A stretch of 10,601 nt of DNA, from the NCBI GenBank assembly GCA_905236365.1, contig CAJOPP010000209.1:1-10601 (forward strand), in the 5' to 3' direction. Under the pieces are notes generated by a model, which was not told the origin of the DNA, ran no database searches, and saw only the letters and a list, made by a program, of their open reading frames with translations. Numbering within the stretch: position 1 is the stretch's first letter; every line of letters begins with the position of its first letter. Positions 1 to 6,132 of the stretch are shown here, piece after piece. The DNA comes from an uncultured Lachnospiraceae bacterium. Lineage in GTDB: Bacteria > Bacillota > Clostridia > Lachnospirales > Lachnospiraceae. The position numbers were made by a program, and so were the translations under genes.

Positions 1-2948
1 ATAGTGAAAAAACGATCCGTGAAAAAGCAGAATATAGTAAGAACTATGGCGGAATTATGATCTGGGAATTAGGTCAGGATGCATTTGGCGACAATTCTTT
101 ACTAAAAGTAATTAAAAATACACTTGGGGATGCTATTGGTGATGATTCCGGAAATACAGCAGGAACAGGCGAAGACGGTGGCAATTCGGAAGATACCGGA
201 TATGTAGAGCGAAATGATGCTACAGTGCATGAACTGCCAAAAAGCTTTGAGAGTACCGACTATAGCGCAAAAAATACAGCCAGAGATATGGAAACCGGAG
301 GGATAAAGTATCTTGGTTATATGGAAGCTGGTTCTTATGTTGAGTATAAAATCCATGTTCCGCGTGCAGGGAAATATCAGTTTACCATCAATTTAGGAAC
401 GCCGGAAGCAGGAAGAACAATAACGATTGCAGCAGATGGAACAATTTTAAATACCATCAATGTAGCGACAACACAGGGATGGGAAATTTTTGGAGAACAG
501 ACCTGTGAATTGAGTTTTGATACTGCCGGTGATAAGACTCTTCGCTTGACTGTGAATAATAGTGTAAATCTGAGTAATATAACCATTACGGAGATTCAGA
601 CACAGCAGCCGGAGCAAAATCCCGAGCCGGAACCGGAAGTACCACAGCCGGAAAAAGTAGAAAACGCTCCGGTTCATGTATTACCGGGTAGCTTTGAAAG
701 TACAGCGTATAGTGAAAAATATATAGCCAGGGATATAGATGTAAATGGAGTAAAATATCTTGGTTATTTAGAAAATGGTTCTTATGTAGATTATAAGATT
801 CAGGTGCCAAAAGCAGGAAAATATCAATTCGCAATCAATTTGGGAACACCACAAGGCGGGAGAATTGTTACGCTTGCAGTGGATGGAATGACTTTAAATA
901 CTATCAATGTAGAAACTACACAGGATTGGGAAGTTTTTCATGAGCAAACATGTGAACTGAACTTTGAAACTGCAGGAGAAAAGATTCTTCGTCTGAGTGT
1001 GAATAACAGTGTGAATTTGAGTAATATAACCATTACGGAAATTCAAACTGATCAACCAGAAGTGAATCCCAATCCGGAACCAGAACAAAATCCCGATAAA
1101 AAACCGGAAACAGATTCTCCAATACCACAGCCGGAAAAAATAGAAAATGCTCCGGTTCATGTGATTCCGGGCGAGTTTGAAAGTACAGCGTATAGTGAAA
1201 AATATGCAGCACAAGATATGGAGGTAAACGGAACAAGATATCTTGGCAATCTGGCGAAGGATTCCTACGTAGAATATAAAATTCAAGTGTTAAATGCAGG
1301 AAAATATCAATTTGCAATTGATCTAGGAACAACAGAGAATGGATCAACTGTGGAGGTTACAGTAGATGGAGCGAATCTTGCCATTATCAATGCAGTACCA
1401 ACAGAAAATGGGGAGAAATTCAAGAAACATACCTGCGAATTGAATTTTGATACACCAGGGAATAAGACACTTAGACTGAGTGTAAATCAGAGTGTGAATC
1501 TGAGCAGGATGGCATTTGATGAAATCAAGGAGACACCGTCTGGGAATGAGCAGACTTTAGAAAGTGATTATGAAGAACAGCCAGAAAATAGCAATGGGCA
1601 GCCGGTAGGGAGTGGAAGTGAACAACAGTCAGGAAATGGCAATGGACAGGTGACGGGAAACGGAAATGAACAACAGCCGGAAAATAGCAATGGGCAGCCG
1701 GTAGGGAGTGGAAACGAACAACAGCCGGGAAATGGCAATGGACAGATGTCGGGAAACGGAAGTGAACAACAGTCGGGAAATGGCGATGGACAGATGTCAG
1801 AAAACGGAAGTGAACAACAATCGGGAAATAGTAACGGACAGGTATCAGAAAGCGGAAGTAAACAAGAGCCGGAAAATGGAAATGAGCAGTCAGTGGGAAG
1901 TGGAAACGAACAACAGTCGGGAAATGGCAATGGACAGGTGTCAGAAAACGGAAATGGACAACAGCCGGAAAATAGCAATGGGCAGTCGGTAGGAAGTGGA
2001 AGCGAACAAGAGCCGGGAAATGGCAATGGACAGGTGACGGGAAACGGAAATGAACAAGAGCCGGGAAATGGCAATGAGCAAATGTCAGGAGACAATAACA
2101 AACAGCAGTCGGGAAATGACAATGAGCAGGTGTCAGAAAGCGGAAACAAACAACAGTCGGGAAATGGCAATGAGCAGATGTCAGGGAACAGTAACGAACA
2201 ACAGTCGGCAAATGGCAGTGAACAGGTGTCAGAAAACGGAAACAAACAGCAGTCGGGAAATGGCAATGAGCAGATGTCAGGAAGCATTAACGAACAGCAG
2301 TCCGAAAACGGCAATGGAAAGATGTCAGAAGGTGATAATGAAACTCCGGGTATTGGGCAGTCAGGAGTTGGAAAGGATCAGATTCCGGAAAACAGTGATG
2401 ACAAGAATACAGGAAATAGGGACCAGACGGTCGCAACTTCTATAATAGGCGAACCGACAATTCCGGTCTCCGGAGAGATAAAAAATATTGAACAGATGAA
2501 TACTTCGGAAGAATTTGTTGGCGTTATATTCCGAAAAGGGGCGTTGTTCTATAAGATTACCAATTTGGATGGGAAAAATAATACAGTGGCTTTGATAAAA
2601 TGCAATCAGAAATCCATTAAGAGTTTGACTGTACCAGGGCAGATAGAATACAGAGGAAATGATTACAAGGTGACGGCAATTGGAGACAAAGCATTTCAAA
2701 ATTATAAAAAATTAAATACCGTTATAATTGGAAATAATGTGACGAGTATTGGAAAGTCTGCGTTTTATAAATGTAAGAAACTGAAAAAAGTAACTATCAA
2801 ATCGAAAACGCTGAAAAAAGTAGGAAAAAATGCATTTAAGGGAATTTATTCAAAGGCACGAATTAAAGTTGGCAGCACAGAGATGGTGAAAAAATATCAG
2901 AAGTTGTTGGAAGTGAAAGTACCGGCAAAGGCTAAAATAGTAAAATAA
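1..2948 (+). CDS. 3' part of a secreted multi-domain glycan-binding protein: GH18-like tail, three CBM6 modules, repeat stalk, BspA-type LRR (5' end outside window)
   Basis: The frame is already open at the left edge (first full codon at 3), so the ATG at 57 is internal. Codons 3-119 read KAEYSKNYGGIMIWELGQDA then SLLKVIKN, which resembles the final beta strand (GG-MIWELGQD) and helix of GH18 chitinase-type hydrolases. The catalytic DxxDxDxE motif would lie upstream and cannot be seen. Three CBM6-like modules follow (about 228-597, 672-1043, 1155-1526), each with the FES-Y start, a LGY/LGN...SYV-YKI.V..AGKYQF core and an SVNLS end. Pro/Glu-rich linkers separate them. Next are a 16-unit Ser/Gly/Asn/Glu/Gln stalk (1563-2330) and a BspA-type LRR domain (about 2514-2945) with AIGDKAF and SIGKSAF repeats. 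No LPXTG motif or C-terminal membrane helix is present; the protein ends in VPAKAKIVK. A role in binding or degrading chitin-like or host/dietary glycans outside the cell is inferred. Lysine is mostly AAA here, unlike the ATPase gene at 4763. Confidence 0.85.
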   Translation, partial: SEKTIREKAEYSKNYGGIMIWELGQDAFGDNSLLKVIKNTLGDAIGDDSGNTAGTGEDGGNSEDTGYVERNDATVHELPKSFESTDYSAKNTARDMETGGIKYLGYMEAGSYVEYKIHVPRAGKYQFTINLGTPEAGRTITIAADGTILNTINVATTQGWEIFGEQTCELSFDTAGDKTLRLTVNNSVNLSNITITEIQTQQPEQNPEPEPEVPQPEKVENAPVHVLPGSFESTAYSEKYIARDIDVNGVKYLGYLENGSYVDYKIQVPKAGKYQFAINLGTPQGGRIVTLAVDGMTLNTINVETTQDWEVFHEQTCELNFETAGEKILRLSVNNSVNLSNITITEIQTDQPEVNPNPEPEQNPDKKPETDSPIPQPEKIENAPVHVIPGEFESTAYSEKYAAQDMEVNGTRYLGNLAKDSYVEYKIQVLNAGKYQFAIDLGTTENGSTVEVTVDGANLAIINAVPTENGEKFKKHTCELNFDTPGNKTLRLSVNQSVNLSRMAFDEIKETPSGNEQTLESDYEEQPENSNGQPVGSGSEQQSGNGNGQVTGNGNEQQPENSNGQPVGSGNEQQPGNGNGQMSGNGSEQQSGNGDGQMSENGSEQQSGNSNGQVSESGSKQEPENGNEQSVGSGNEQQSGNGNGQVSENGNGQQPENSNGQSVGSGSEQEPGNGNGQVTGNGNEQEPGNGNEQMSGDNNKQQSGNDNEQVSESGNKQQSGNGNEQMSGNSNEQQSANGSEQVSENGNKQQSGNGNEQMSGSINEQQSENGNGKMSEGDNETPGIGQSGVGKDQIPENSDDKNTGNRDQTVATSIIGEPTIPVSGEIKNIEQMNTSEEFVGVIFRKGALFYKITNLDGKNNTVALIKCNQKSIKSLTVPGQIEYRGNDYKVTAIGDKAFQNYKKLNTVIIGNNVTSIGKSAFYKCKKLKKVTIKSKTLKKVGKNAFKGIYSKARIKVGSTEMVKKYQKLLEVKVPAKAKIVK
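228..597 (+). other. CBM6-like module 1
   Basis: About 123 residues. It begins VHELPKSFES, where the Glu of FES sits where CBM6 proteins usually have the AE glutamate of the calcium site. It continues with YLGYMEAGSYVEYKIHVP and AGKYQF, a GW in the TTQGWEIF loop, and ends NNSVNLSNITI. The SYVEYKIHVP..AGKY core and the late Trp match the CBM6 pattern. Ligand specificity cannot be read from sequence. Confidence 0.7.
672..1043 (+). other. CBM6-like module 2
   Basis: Close copy of module 1. It starts VHVLPGSFES, contains YLGYLENGSYVDYKIQVP, AGKYQF and the loop Trp (TTQDWEVF), and ends NNSVNLSNITITEIQT, the same ending as module 1 apart from one residue. It is joined to module 1 by a Pro/Glu linker (QPEQNPEPEPEVPQPEK). 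The high similarity points to duplication within the gene. Confidence 0.7.
1155..1526 (+). other. CBM6-like module 3, lacking the loop tryptophan
   Basis: Third copy, the most divergent. It starts VHVIPGEFES, and its N-terminal FESTAYSEKY stretch is the same as in module 2. The core is YLGNLAKDSYVEYKIQV then AGKYQF. The loop that carries Trp in modules 1 and 2 reads TENGEKF here, so the aromatic residue is gone, and the end (QSVNLSRMAF) is also changed. It may have lost or altered sugar binding. Confidence 0.65.
1563..2330 (+). repeat. In-frame 48-nt minisatellite, 16 units, coding a Ser/Gly/Asn/Glu/Gln-rich stalk
   Basis: Sixteen consecutive 16-residue units fill exactly 768 nt. Examples are SGSEQQSGNGNGQVTG, NGSEQQSGNGDGQMSE and SGNKQQSGNGNEQMSG. 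Each unit is itself two 8-residue halves, roughly NGxEQQSG plus NGNGQxSx. A 96-nt higher-order repeat is visible: the stretch coding for PENSNGQPVG recurs at about 1581 and 1677, and a close version recurs at about 1965. The product has no Cys, aromatic residue or Leu in the array, so it should be a flexible, hydrophilic, probably unfolded spacer. The other frames stay open across the array because the period is a multiple of three; they are not thought to be genes. Confidence 0.92.
2514..2945 (+). other. C-terminal BspA-type leucine-rich repeat domain
   Basis: After a Lys/Val-rich start (FVGVIFRKGALFYKI), the sequence holds typical LRR_5/BspA units. These include YKVTAIGDKAFQNYKKLNTV, IGNNVTSIGKSAFYKCKKL and VTIKSKTLKKVGKNAF. 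These domains are common on secreted proteins of gut Clostridia and often mediate surface or ligand contacts. There are only about three repeats, so it is a small cap and not a long solenoid. Confidence 0.8.
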
Positions 2949-3016
2949 TTTGTAATGGCTCAGGCGGCTGAAGGCTGAACTGTAACCAGGAAGGGATATC
3001 TATCTGTACGAAAAGG

Positions 3017-3045
3017 TTGAAAATAATAGTTGATTCTGCTATACT
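3017..3045 (+). promoter_or_regulatory. Sigma-A-type promoter for the LytR_C / TagA-like unit
   Basis: A -35 box TTGAAA (3017-3022) and a -10 box TATACT (3040-3045) are separated by exactly 17 nt. Each differs from consensus at a single position. Transcription would start near 3052, about 27 nt before the ATG at 3079. It lies in the 130-nt gap after the repeat-stalk gene, so the next two genes can be transcribed independently. I see no clear intrinsic terminator between 2949 and 3016. Confidence 0.75.
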
Positions 3046-3078
3046 TAGAATACTTGTGATTAAATAGGAGGCGAACAA

Positions 3079-3705
3079 ATGGACAACAAAACCATTTTAG
3101 GGGTATTTAAAGAGGCGTTTCTACGTTCTTTGATAGTGTTGATGGCAACTGCAATTATTGGATTCGCATTATTCTTTATTTTAAAAATGAATTCAGATCA
3201 GAAGGACACAACTGCATCTAATGATAATTCTACATATAGAGAAGATTTACAGGCAATGTCATCAGAAGAGGTAACAGAAGAAATTACGACAGAGAATACA
3301 ACAGTAATTACAGAAGAGCCGGAAACAACAGAAGAAATTACGACAGAAGAAATCACGACAGAAGAAATCACAACAGAAGAAATTACAACAGAAGAAACAA
3401 TTATTGCTTCAACAGATAAGAAAATTCTGGTGTTAAATAGTACACGAGTGTCAGGTTTGGCAAAAGCCTGGATGAATAAGCTTCAGACATCAGGCTTTAG
3501 CGATATTGCAACGGGCAATTATTCAGCAGAAAGCGGGGCACAGACTAGAATTTGTGTTCCGGAAGCAGGTATGGGACAAGATTTGCTTGAATATTTTACA
3601 GATGCAACGATTGAAGTCAATACGATAAGCTCCGGTGTTGATGTGTCAACAGAAGGTGTTGATATTTTTATTATCATTGGGAGTAATGACACTGTGGTTC
3701 AGTAA
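3079..3705 (+). CDS. Membrane-anchored protein with Thr/Glu-rich linker and C-terminal LytR_C domain
   Basis: The product is 208 residues. A short cytoplasmic N terminus (K4, K11, R16) precedes one membrane helix (about 17-35, LIVLMATAIIGFALFFIL), so the rest should face outside. Residues about 50-108 are a Thr/Glu linker with EEITT repeats. Residues about 115-203 look like a LytR_C domain: KKILVLNSTRVSGLAKAW, a helix with LQTSGFS, then a TRICVPEAG strand and a final VDIFIIIGSND strand. LytR_C is usually found at the end of LytR-CpsA-Psr (LCP) proteins, which attach teichoic acids or other glycopolymers to peptidoglycan. Here it stands alone, without the LCP catalytic domain, so a binding or adaptor role at the wall is more likely than ligation. 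The start is supported by AGGAGG at 3066-3071, 7 nt before the ATG. The next gene begins 12 nt after the stop, which suggests one operon. Confidence 0.8.
   Translation: MDNKTILGVFKEAFLRSLIVLMATAIIGFALFFILKMNSDQKDTTASNDNSTYREDLQAMSSEEVTEEITTENTTVITEEPETTEEITTEEITTEEITTEEITTEETIIASTDKKILVLNSTRVSGLAKAWMNKLQTSGFSDIATGNYSAESGAQTRICVPEAGMGQDLLEYFTDATIEVNTISSGVDVSTEGVDIFIIIGSNDTVVQ
3331..3399 (+). repeat. 15-nt tandem repeat coding EEITT
   Basis: Four full copies and a partial fifth of a 15-nt unit (GAAGAAATTACGACA and close variants) occur at 3331, 3346, 3361, 3376 and 3391. A related copy lies at about 3278. They encode the EEITT stretch of the extracytoplasmic linker. Variation is mostly in third codon positions (T/C and G/A), so the protein repeat is kept while the DNA drifts. 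Linker length could vary between strains. Confidence 0.85.
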
Positions 3706-3717
3706 CAGAGGTATTTT

Positions 3718-4446
3718 ATGAAAGAACGAATTAGGCTGCTGGATATTCCGGTCGATATTGCATCAACAAAGGATGTCAATGAGACAGTATTGCAATATCT
3801 GAAGGAGGAAGGCAGTAGTGTAGTATATTTTGTAAACAGCGAGACATTGTTGCTTTTACAGGATCAGTATGAGTGGAAGAAGGCAGTCGAGGAAAGTGAA
3901 CTTGTTCTTCCGGGAAATTCCAGCGTAAATTCTAGTGTGGATGACGTTTTAGAACATAAGCGGGATCCGTTCTTTTTTGAGAGCTTTTTTGATAAAATTC
4001 TGGATGATGCAATCGAACTGGGATATGAGTTTATGCTGGTTGCAGAGGATGAAGAGAAGTTTACTTTTATCCAGGAGAATATTCATGAAAAACGTCCGTT
4101 TTTAACGCTGAGTGGCATGTATTTAACAGAACAGGAAGAATCACTTGGTCATATTGTAAATGAGATTAATTCGGTGGCTCCCGATATATTACTGATTGCC
4201 TTGGAGGAGAAAAAACAGTTTGAACTATTACAGAAATTTCGAAATCAGATGAATGCAGGTTTGATGTTATTTACAGGAAATAGACTATATCATAAGGCTG
4301 TTTTGGAGTCAGAGGTTCCCAAGCCAATACAAAAATTACGAATTCAACATCTGTATAAGTGGTTTCGAAGGGAAGGAAGAATTAAGTCTTTATTTAATAA
4401 TCTTAAGATGAAATCAGTACTGAAACGCAAGAAAAAAGAACGGTAG
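3718..4446 (+). CDS. Divergent WecG/TagA/CpsF (GT26)-like protein, probable pseudo-glycosyltransferase
   Basis: The product is 242 residues, close to the usual TagA length. The layout fits the family: RLLDIPVDIASTKDVNETV at the start; YFVNSETLLLL where active enzymes have VATPNAE; SELVLP; LGYEFMLVAEDEE; INSVAPDILLIAL; and a C-terminal IQKLRIQHLYKWFRREGRIKSL matching the family's QKLGLEWLYRL...R tail. The catalytic features are missing. The Asp of the LxxPDG motif is Gly66 (LVLPGNSS), the ERVAG arginine region is DPFFFES, the GAPKQEKW motif is EEKKQFELL, and the GGxFD loop is TGNRLYH. The family makes ManNAc-lipid intermediates for teichoic acid or enterobacterial common antigen. This copy is probably non-catalytic, perhaps regulatory or structural. 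It has no membrane helix and ends in a strongly basic tail (KRKKKER). AGAGG at 3707-3711 lies 6 nt before the ATG. It pairs with the upstream LytR_C gene. Confidence 0.65.
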   Translation: MKERIRLLDIPVDIASTKDVNETVLQYLKEEGSSVVYFVNSETLLLLQDQYEWKKAVEESELVLPGNSSVNSSVDDVLEHKRDPFFFESFFDKILDDAIELGYEFMLVAEDEEKFTFIQENIHEKRPFLTLSGMYLTEQEESLGHIVNEINSVAPDILLIALEEKKQFELLQKFRNQMNAGLMLFTGNRLYHKAVLESEVPKPIQKLRIQHLYKWFRREGRIKSLFNNLKMKSVLKRKKKER

Positions 4447-4565
4447 GACGTATTATTCTTGGTCAATTTATATAAAAAATTTTAAGAACAGGCAGTTGAA
4501 AACTGAGAAGTGTTGGATGTTTTGCACGACATTTGAGGGCGATATACAAAATTATAATCATATGA

Positions 4566-4593
4566 TTTGGCGTTGTAGGCATATATATATAAT
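4566..4593 (+). promoter_or_regulatory. Candidate promoter for the MsmK-like ATPase
   Basis: A perfect -10 TATAAT (4588-4593) is preceded at 16 nt by TTTGGC (4566-4571), a weak -35. It would give a leader of about 160 nt holding the large inverted repeat. A second -10-like box, TATTAT, at 4710-4715 lacks a convincing -35. The real start site could be either, or both. Confidence 0.35.
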
Positions 4594-4644
4594 AATTGTC
4601 ATCTGAAAATGTGCACTTTAATGATATTATTTTACATTCTGACA

Positions 4645-4680
4645 ATTTTTACAAATAAATCAAGACTTATTTGTGAAAAT
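4645..4680 (+). promoter_or_regulatory. Inverted repeat, 14-nt arms, upstream of the ABC ATPase
   Basis: ATTTTTACAAATAA (4645-4658) and TTATTTGTGAAAAT (4667-4680) are inverted copies around the 8-nt ATCAAGAC, with one mismatch that is a G-U pair in RNA. The inner 8 nt (ACAAATAA/TTATTTGT) are perfect. It could be a repressor site in DNA or an AT-rich hairpin in the leader. There is no GC core or following U run, so it is not a standard terminator. Confidence 0.6.
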
Positions 4681-4747
4681 GTGATATTTCATTTGAAAAC
4701 TAAATGATGTATTATAGCAATAGTCAGATTAAAATCTATATAACTTC

Positions 4748-4754
4748 AAGGAGG
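4748..4754 (+). promoter_or_regulatory. Shine-Dalgarno that fixes the ATPase start at 4763
   Basis: AAGGAGG ends 2 nt before the ATG at 4757, which is too close to be used, but 8 nt before the ATG at 4763, which is ideal. The resulting N terminus, MASLSLKNIYK, is also what MsmK/UgpC proteins normally have. Confidence 0.85.
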
Positions 4755-4762
4755 AAATGAAA

Positions 4763-5875
4763 ATGGCTAGTTTATCACTCAAAAACATTTATAAGATTTA
4801 TTCAAATGGATTTAATGCGGTAAAGGATTTCAATCTTGAGATTGAAGACAAAGAGTTTATTATCTTCGTAGGACCATCTGGATGTGGTAAGTCTACTACA
4901 CTCCGTATGATTGCAGGTCTTGAGGAAATCAGTTCGGGAGAACTGTGGATCGGTGATAAGATGGTGAATGATGTAGAACCGAAGGATAGAGACATTGCAA
5001 TGGTATTCCAGAACTACGCTTTGTATCCTCATATGTCAGTATATGATAATATGGCATTTGGTCTTAAGTTAAGAAAAGTACCTAAGGAGAAGATTGATAA
5101 GCAGGTACATGAAGCGGCTAAGATTCTTGATATCGAGCACTTACTTGATAGAAAGCCAAAGGCTTTATCAGGTGGTCAGAGACAGCGTGTGGCTATGGGG
5201 CGTGCAATTGTACGTGAACCTAAGGTATTTTTGATGGACGAGCCTTTATCCAACTTGGATGCTAAGTTAAGAGTACAGATGCGTGTTGAGATTTCTAAGT
5301 TACATCAGAGATTACAGACGACCATTATCTATGTAACACATGATCAGACAGAGGCTATGACACTTGGTACCAGAATCGTTGTTATGAAGGATGGTATTAT
5401 CCAGCAGGTAGATACTCCTCAGAACTTATATGATAAGCCGACTAATTTATTTGTTGCCGGATTTATGGGAACTCCTCCGATGAACTTTATTGAGTGTAAA
5501 GTTGTTAAGTCTGGGGCAGATGTATTATTGATGTTCGGTTCTCACTCTATTAAAGTTCCGGATTCCAAGGCTGCAATTTTAGTTGAGCAGAACTATATTG
5601 ACAAAGAAGTAGTATTAGGAATTCGACCAGAAGATATTCATGATGAGCAGTTATTCATTGAGTCTTCTCCAGAGAGTATCATTGATGCAAGAATTACAAT
5701 CTACGAAATGTTAGGTGCTGAAGTTTATTTATACTTTACAATTGATCAGTTTGATATCACTGCCAGAGTTAATGCTCGTACAACAGCTAGACCAGGTGAT
5801 ACTGTTCAGTTGGCATTTGACGTAAGCAAAATTCATATTTTTGATAAAGAAACAGAGCAGAAGATTTTAGACTAA
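4763..5875 (+). CDS. msmK: MsmK/MsmX/UgpC-type ATP-binding subunit of carbohydrate ABC importers
   Basis: The product is 370 residues, normal for the family. ATPase motifs are all intact: Walker A GPSGCGKST (37-45), Q-loop Gln83 in VFQNYALYPHMS, signature LSGGQ (135-139), Walker B FLMDEP (Asp159, Glu160), D-loop SNLD, and H-loop His193 in YVTHDQTEA. Residues about 240-370 form the C-terminal TOBE/OB-type regulatory domain of the MalK/UgpC group (GIRPEDI, then AEVYLYF). It would sit on the inner membrane face and power import of sugars. No permease or binding protein is nearby. In many Firmicutes one such orphan ATPase (MsmK in streptococci, MsmX in Bacillus) serves several separate sugar importers, which fits here. 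Lysine codons are mostly AAG, unlike the stalk gene, which suggests high expression. It is monocistronic: a long leader on one side, a strong terminator on the other. The exact symbol (msmK, msmX or ugpC) cannot be settled from sequence. Confidence 0.9.
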   Translation: MASLSLKNIYKIYSNGFNAVKDFNLEIEDKEFIIFVGPSGCGKSTTLRMIAGLEEISSGELWIGDKMVNDVEPKDRDIAMVFQNYALYPHMSVYDNMAFGLKLRKVPKEKIDKQVHEAAKILDIEHLLDRKPKALSGGQRQRVAMGRAIVREPKVFLMDEPLSNLDAKLRVQMRVEISKLHQRLQTTIIYVTHDQTEAMTLGTRIVVMKDGIIQQVDTPQNLYDKPTNLFVAGFMGTPPMNFIECKVVKSGADVLLMFGSHSIKVPDSKAAILVEQNYIDKEVVLGIRPEDIHDEQLFIESSPESIIDARITIYEMLGAEVYLYFTIDQFDITARVNARTTARPGDTVQLAFDVSKIHIFDKETEQKILD

Positions 5876-5895
5876 TCTTTCTTTTTCTCAAGAAT

Positions 5896-5925
5896 AAAAA
5901 GCGGCTACTTCGGTAGCCGCTTTTT
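5896..5925 (+). terminator. Intrinsic terminator with UUCG tetraloop
   Basis: GCGGCTAC (5901-5908) and GTAGCCGC (5913-5920) pair perfectly around TTCG, the very stable C(UUCG)G loop. AAAAA before and TTTTT after the stem lengthen it and make it work in both directions in principle. It begins 21 nt after the ATPase stop codon and should separate that gene from the regulator downstream. Confidence 0.96.
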
Positions 5926-6132
5926 GTATAATAGGAAATCAGGTTTTCACTTCGACAATTGAGTGTTGTTACATGGCAGCAACTATGGTTTTGCGTTTTT
6001 AATCTGCTTTCAATCATAGCAAAACAAAAAATGTGAAAAAATAATAAAATTTTAAACATTTACTTCCCTTTTTTAAAAATATCCGTTACAATATAGATTA
6101 GGTAAATTTACAAAAAGTAAGGAGTGAAGAGA
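5926..6132 (+). other. Intergenic region upstream of the CdaR-like gene
   Basis: This is 207 nt with no supported gene. It holds an inverted repeat GTTTTGC (5988-5994)/GCAAAAC (6019-6025) with a 24-nt loop. A -10-like TACAAT lies at 6087-6092, whose best -35 at 17 nt is the weak TTCCCT (6064-6069). The promoter of the regulator is probably here, possibly activator-dependent, but I cannot place it firmly. Confidence 0.45.
6119..6124 (+). promoter_or_regulatory. Shine-Dalgarno that fixes the regulator start at 6133
   Basis: AAGGAG lies 8 nt before the ATG at 6133. The in-frame GTG at 6124 overlaps this site and so cannot be its start. Confidence 0.85.

Larger units (their letters stand above)
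4447..4762 (+). other. AT-rich intergenic leader with clustered inverted repeats; no gene seen
   Basis: The 316 nt before the ABC ATPase hold no convincing gene; the only longer reading frame is on the minus strand and has no ribosome site or family motifs. No GC-rich terminator follows the TagA-like gene. A small hairpin, CAGTT GAA AACTG, lies at about 4494-4506, and a perfect 12-nt palindrome AATCATATGATT at 4556-4567. A consensus -10 TATAAT is at 4588-4593. Downstream are the 14-nt-arm inverted repeat at 4645-4680, overlapping short arms at 4675-4707 (TGAAA/TTTCA and TCATTT/AAATGA), and a TATTAT box at 4710-4715. The Shine-Dalgarno is at 4748-4754. Confidence 0.7.

Noticed and set aside
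57..59. ATG at 57 as the true start of the first gene
   Set aside because: The frame is open upstream to the window edge and the residues before and after it form a continuous GH18-like end (EYSKNYGGIMIWELGQDA). The start is outside the window.
1525..2314. Two long minus-strand open frames across the repeat array, and two plus-strand frames (1708-1992, 2050-2445)
   Set aside because: They arise because the repeat period is a multiple of three and lacks stops in these frames. Their products are repetitive, without ribosome sites or family motifs.
1563..2330. A CRISPR array
   Set aside because: Units are contiguous without unique spacers, keep a coding frame, and vary at codon level. It is a coding minisatellite.
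4491..4507. CAGTT GAA AACTG hairpin after the TagA-like gene as its terminator
   Set aside because: The stem is only 5 bp and AT-rich, and no T run follows.
4463..4645. Minus-strand 60-residue reading frame in the ATPase leader
   Set aside because: No ribosome site, promoter or recognisable motif; the composition reflects AT-rich non-coding DNA.
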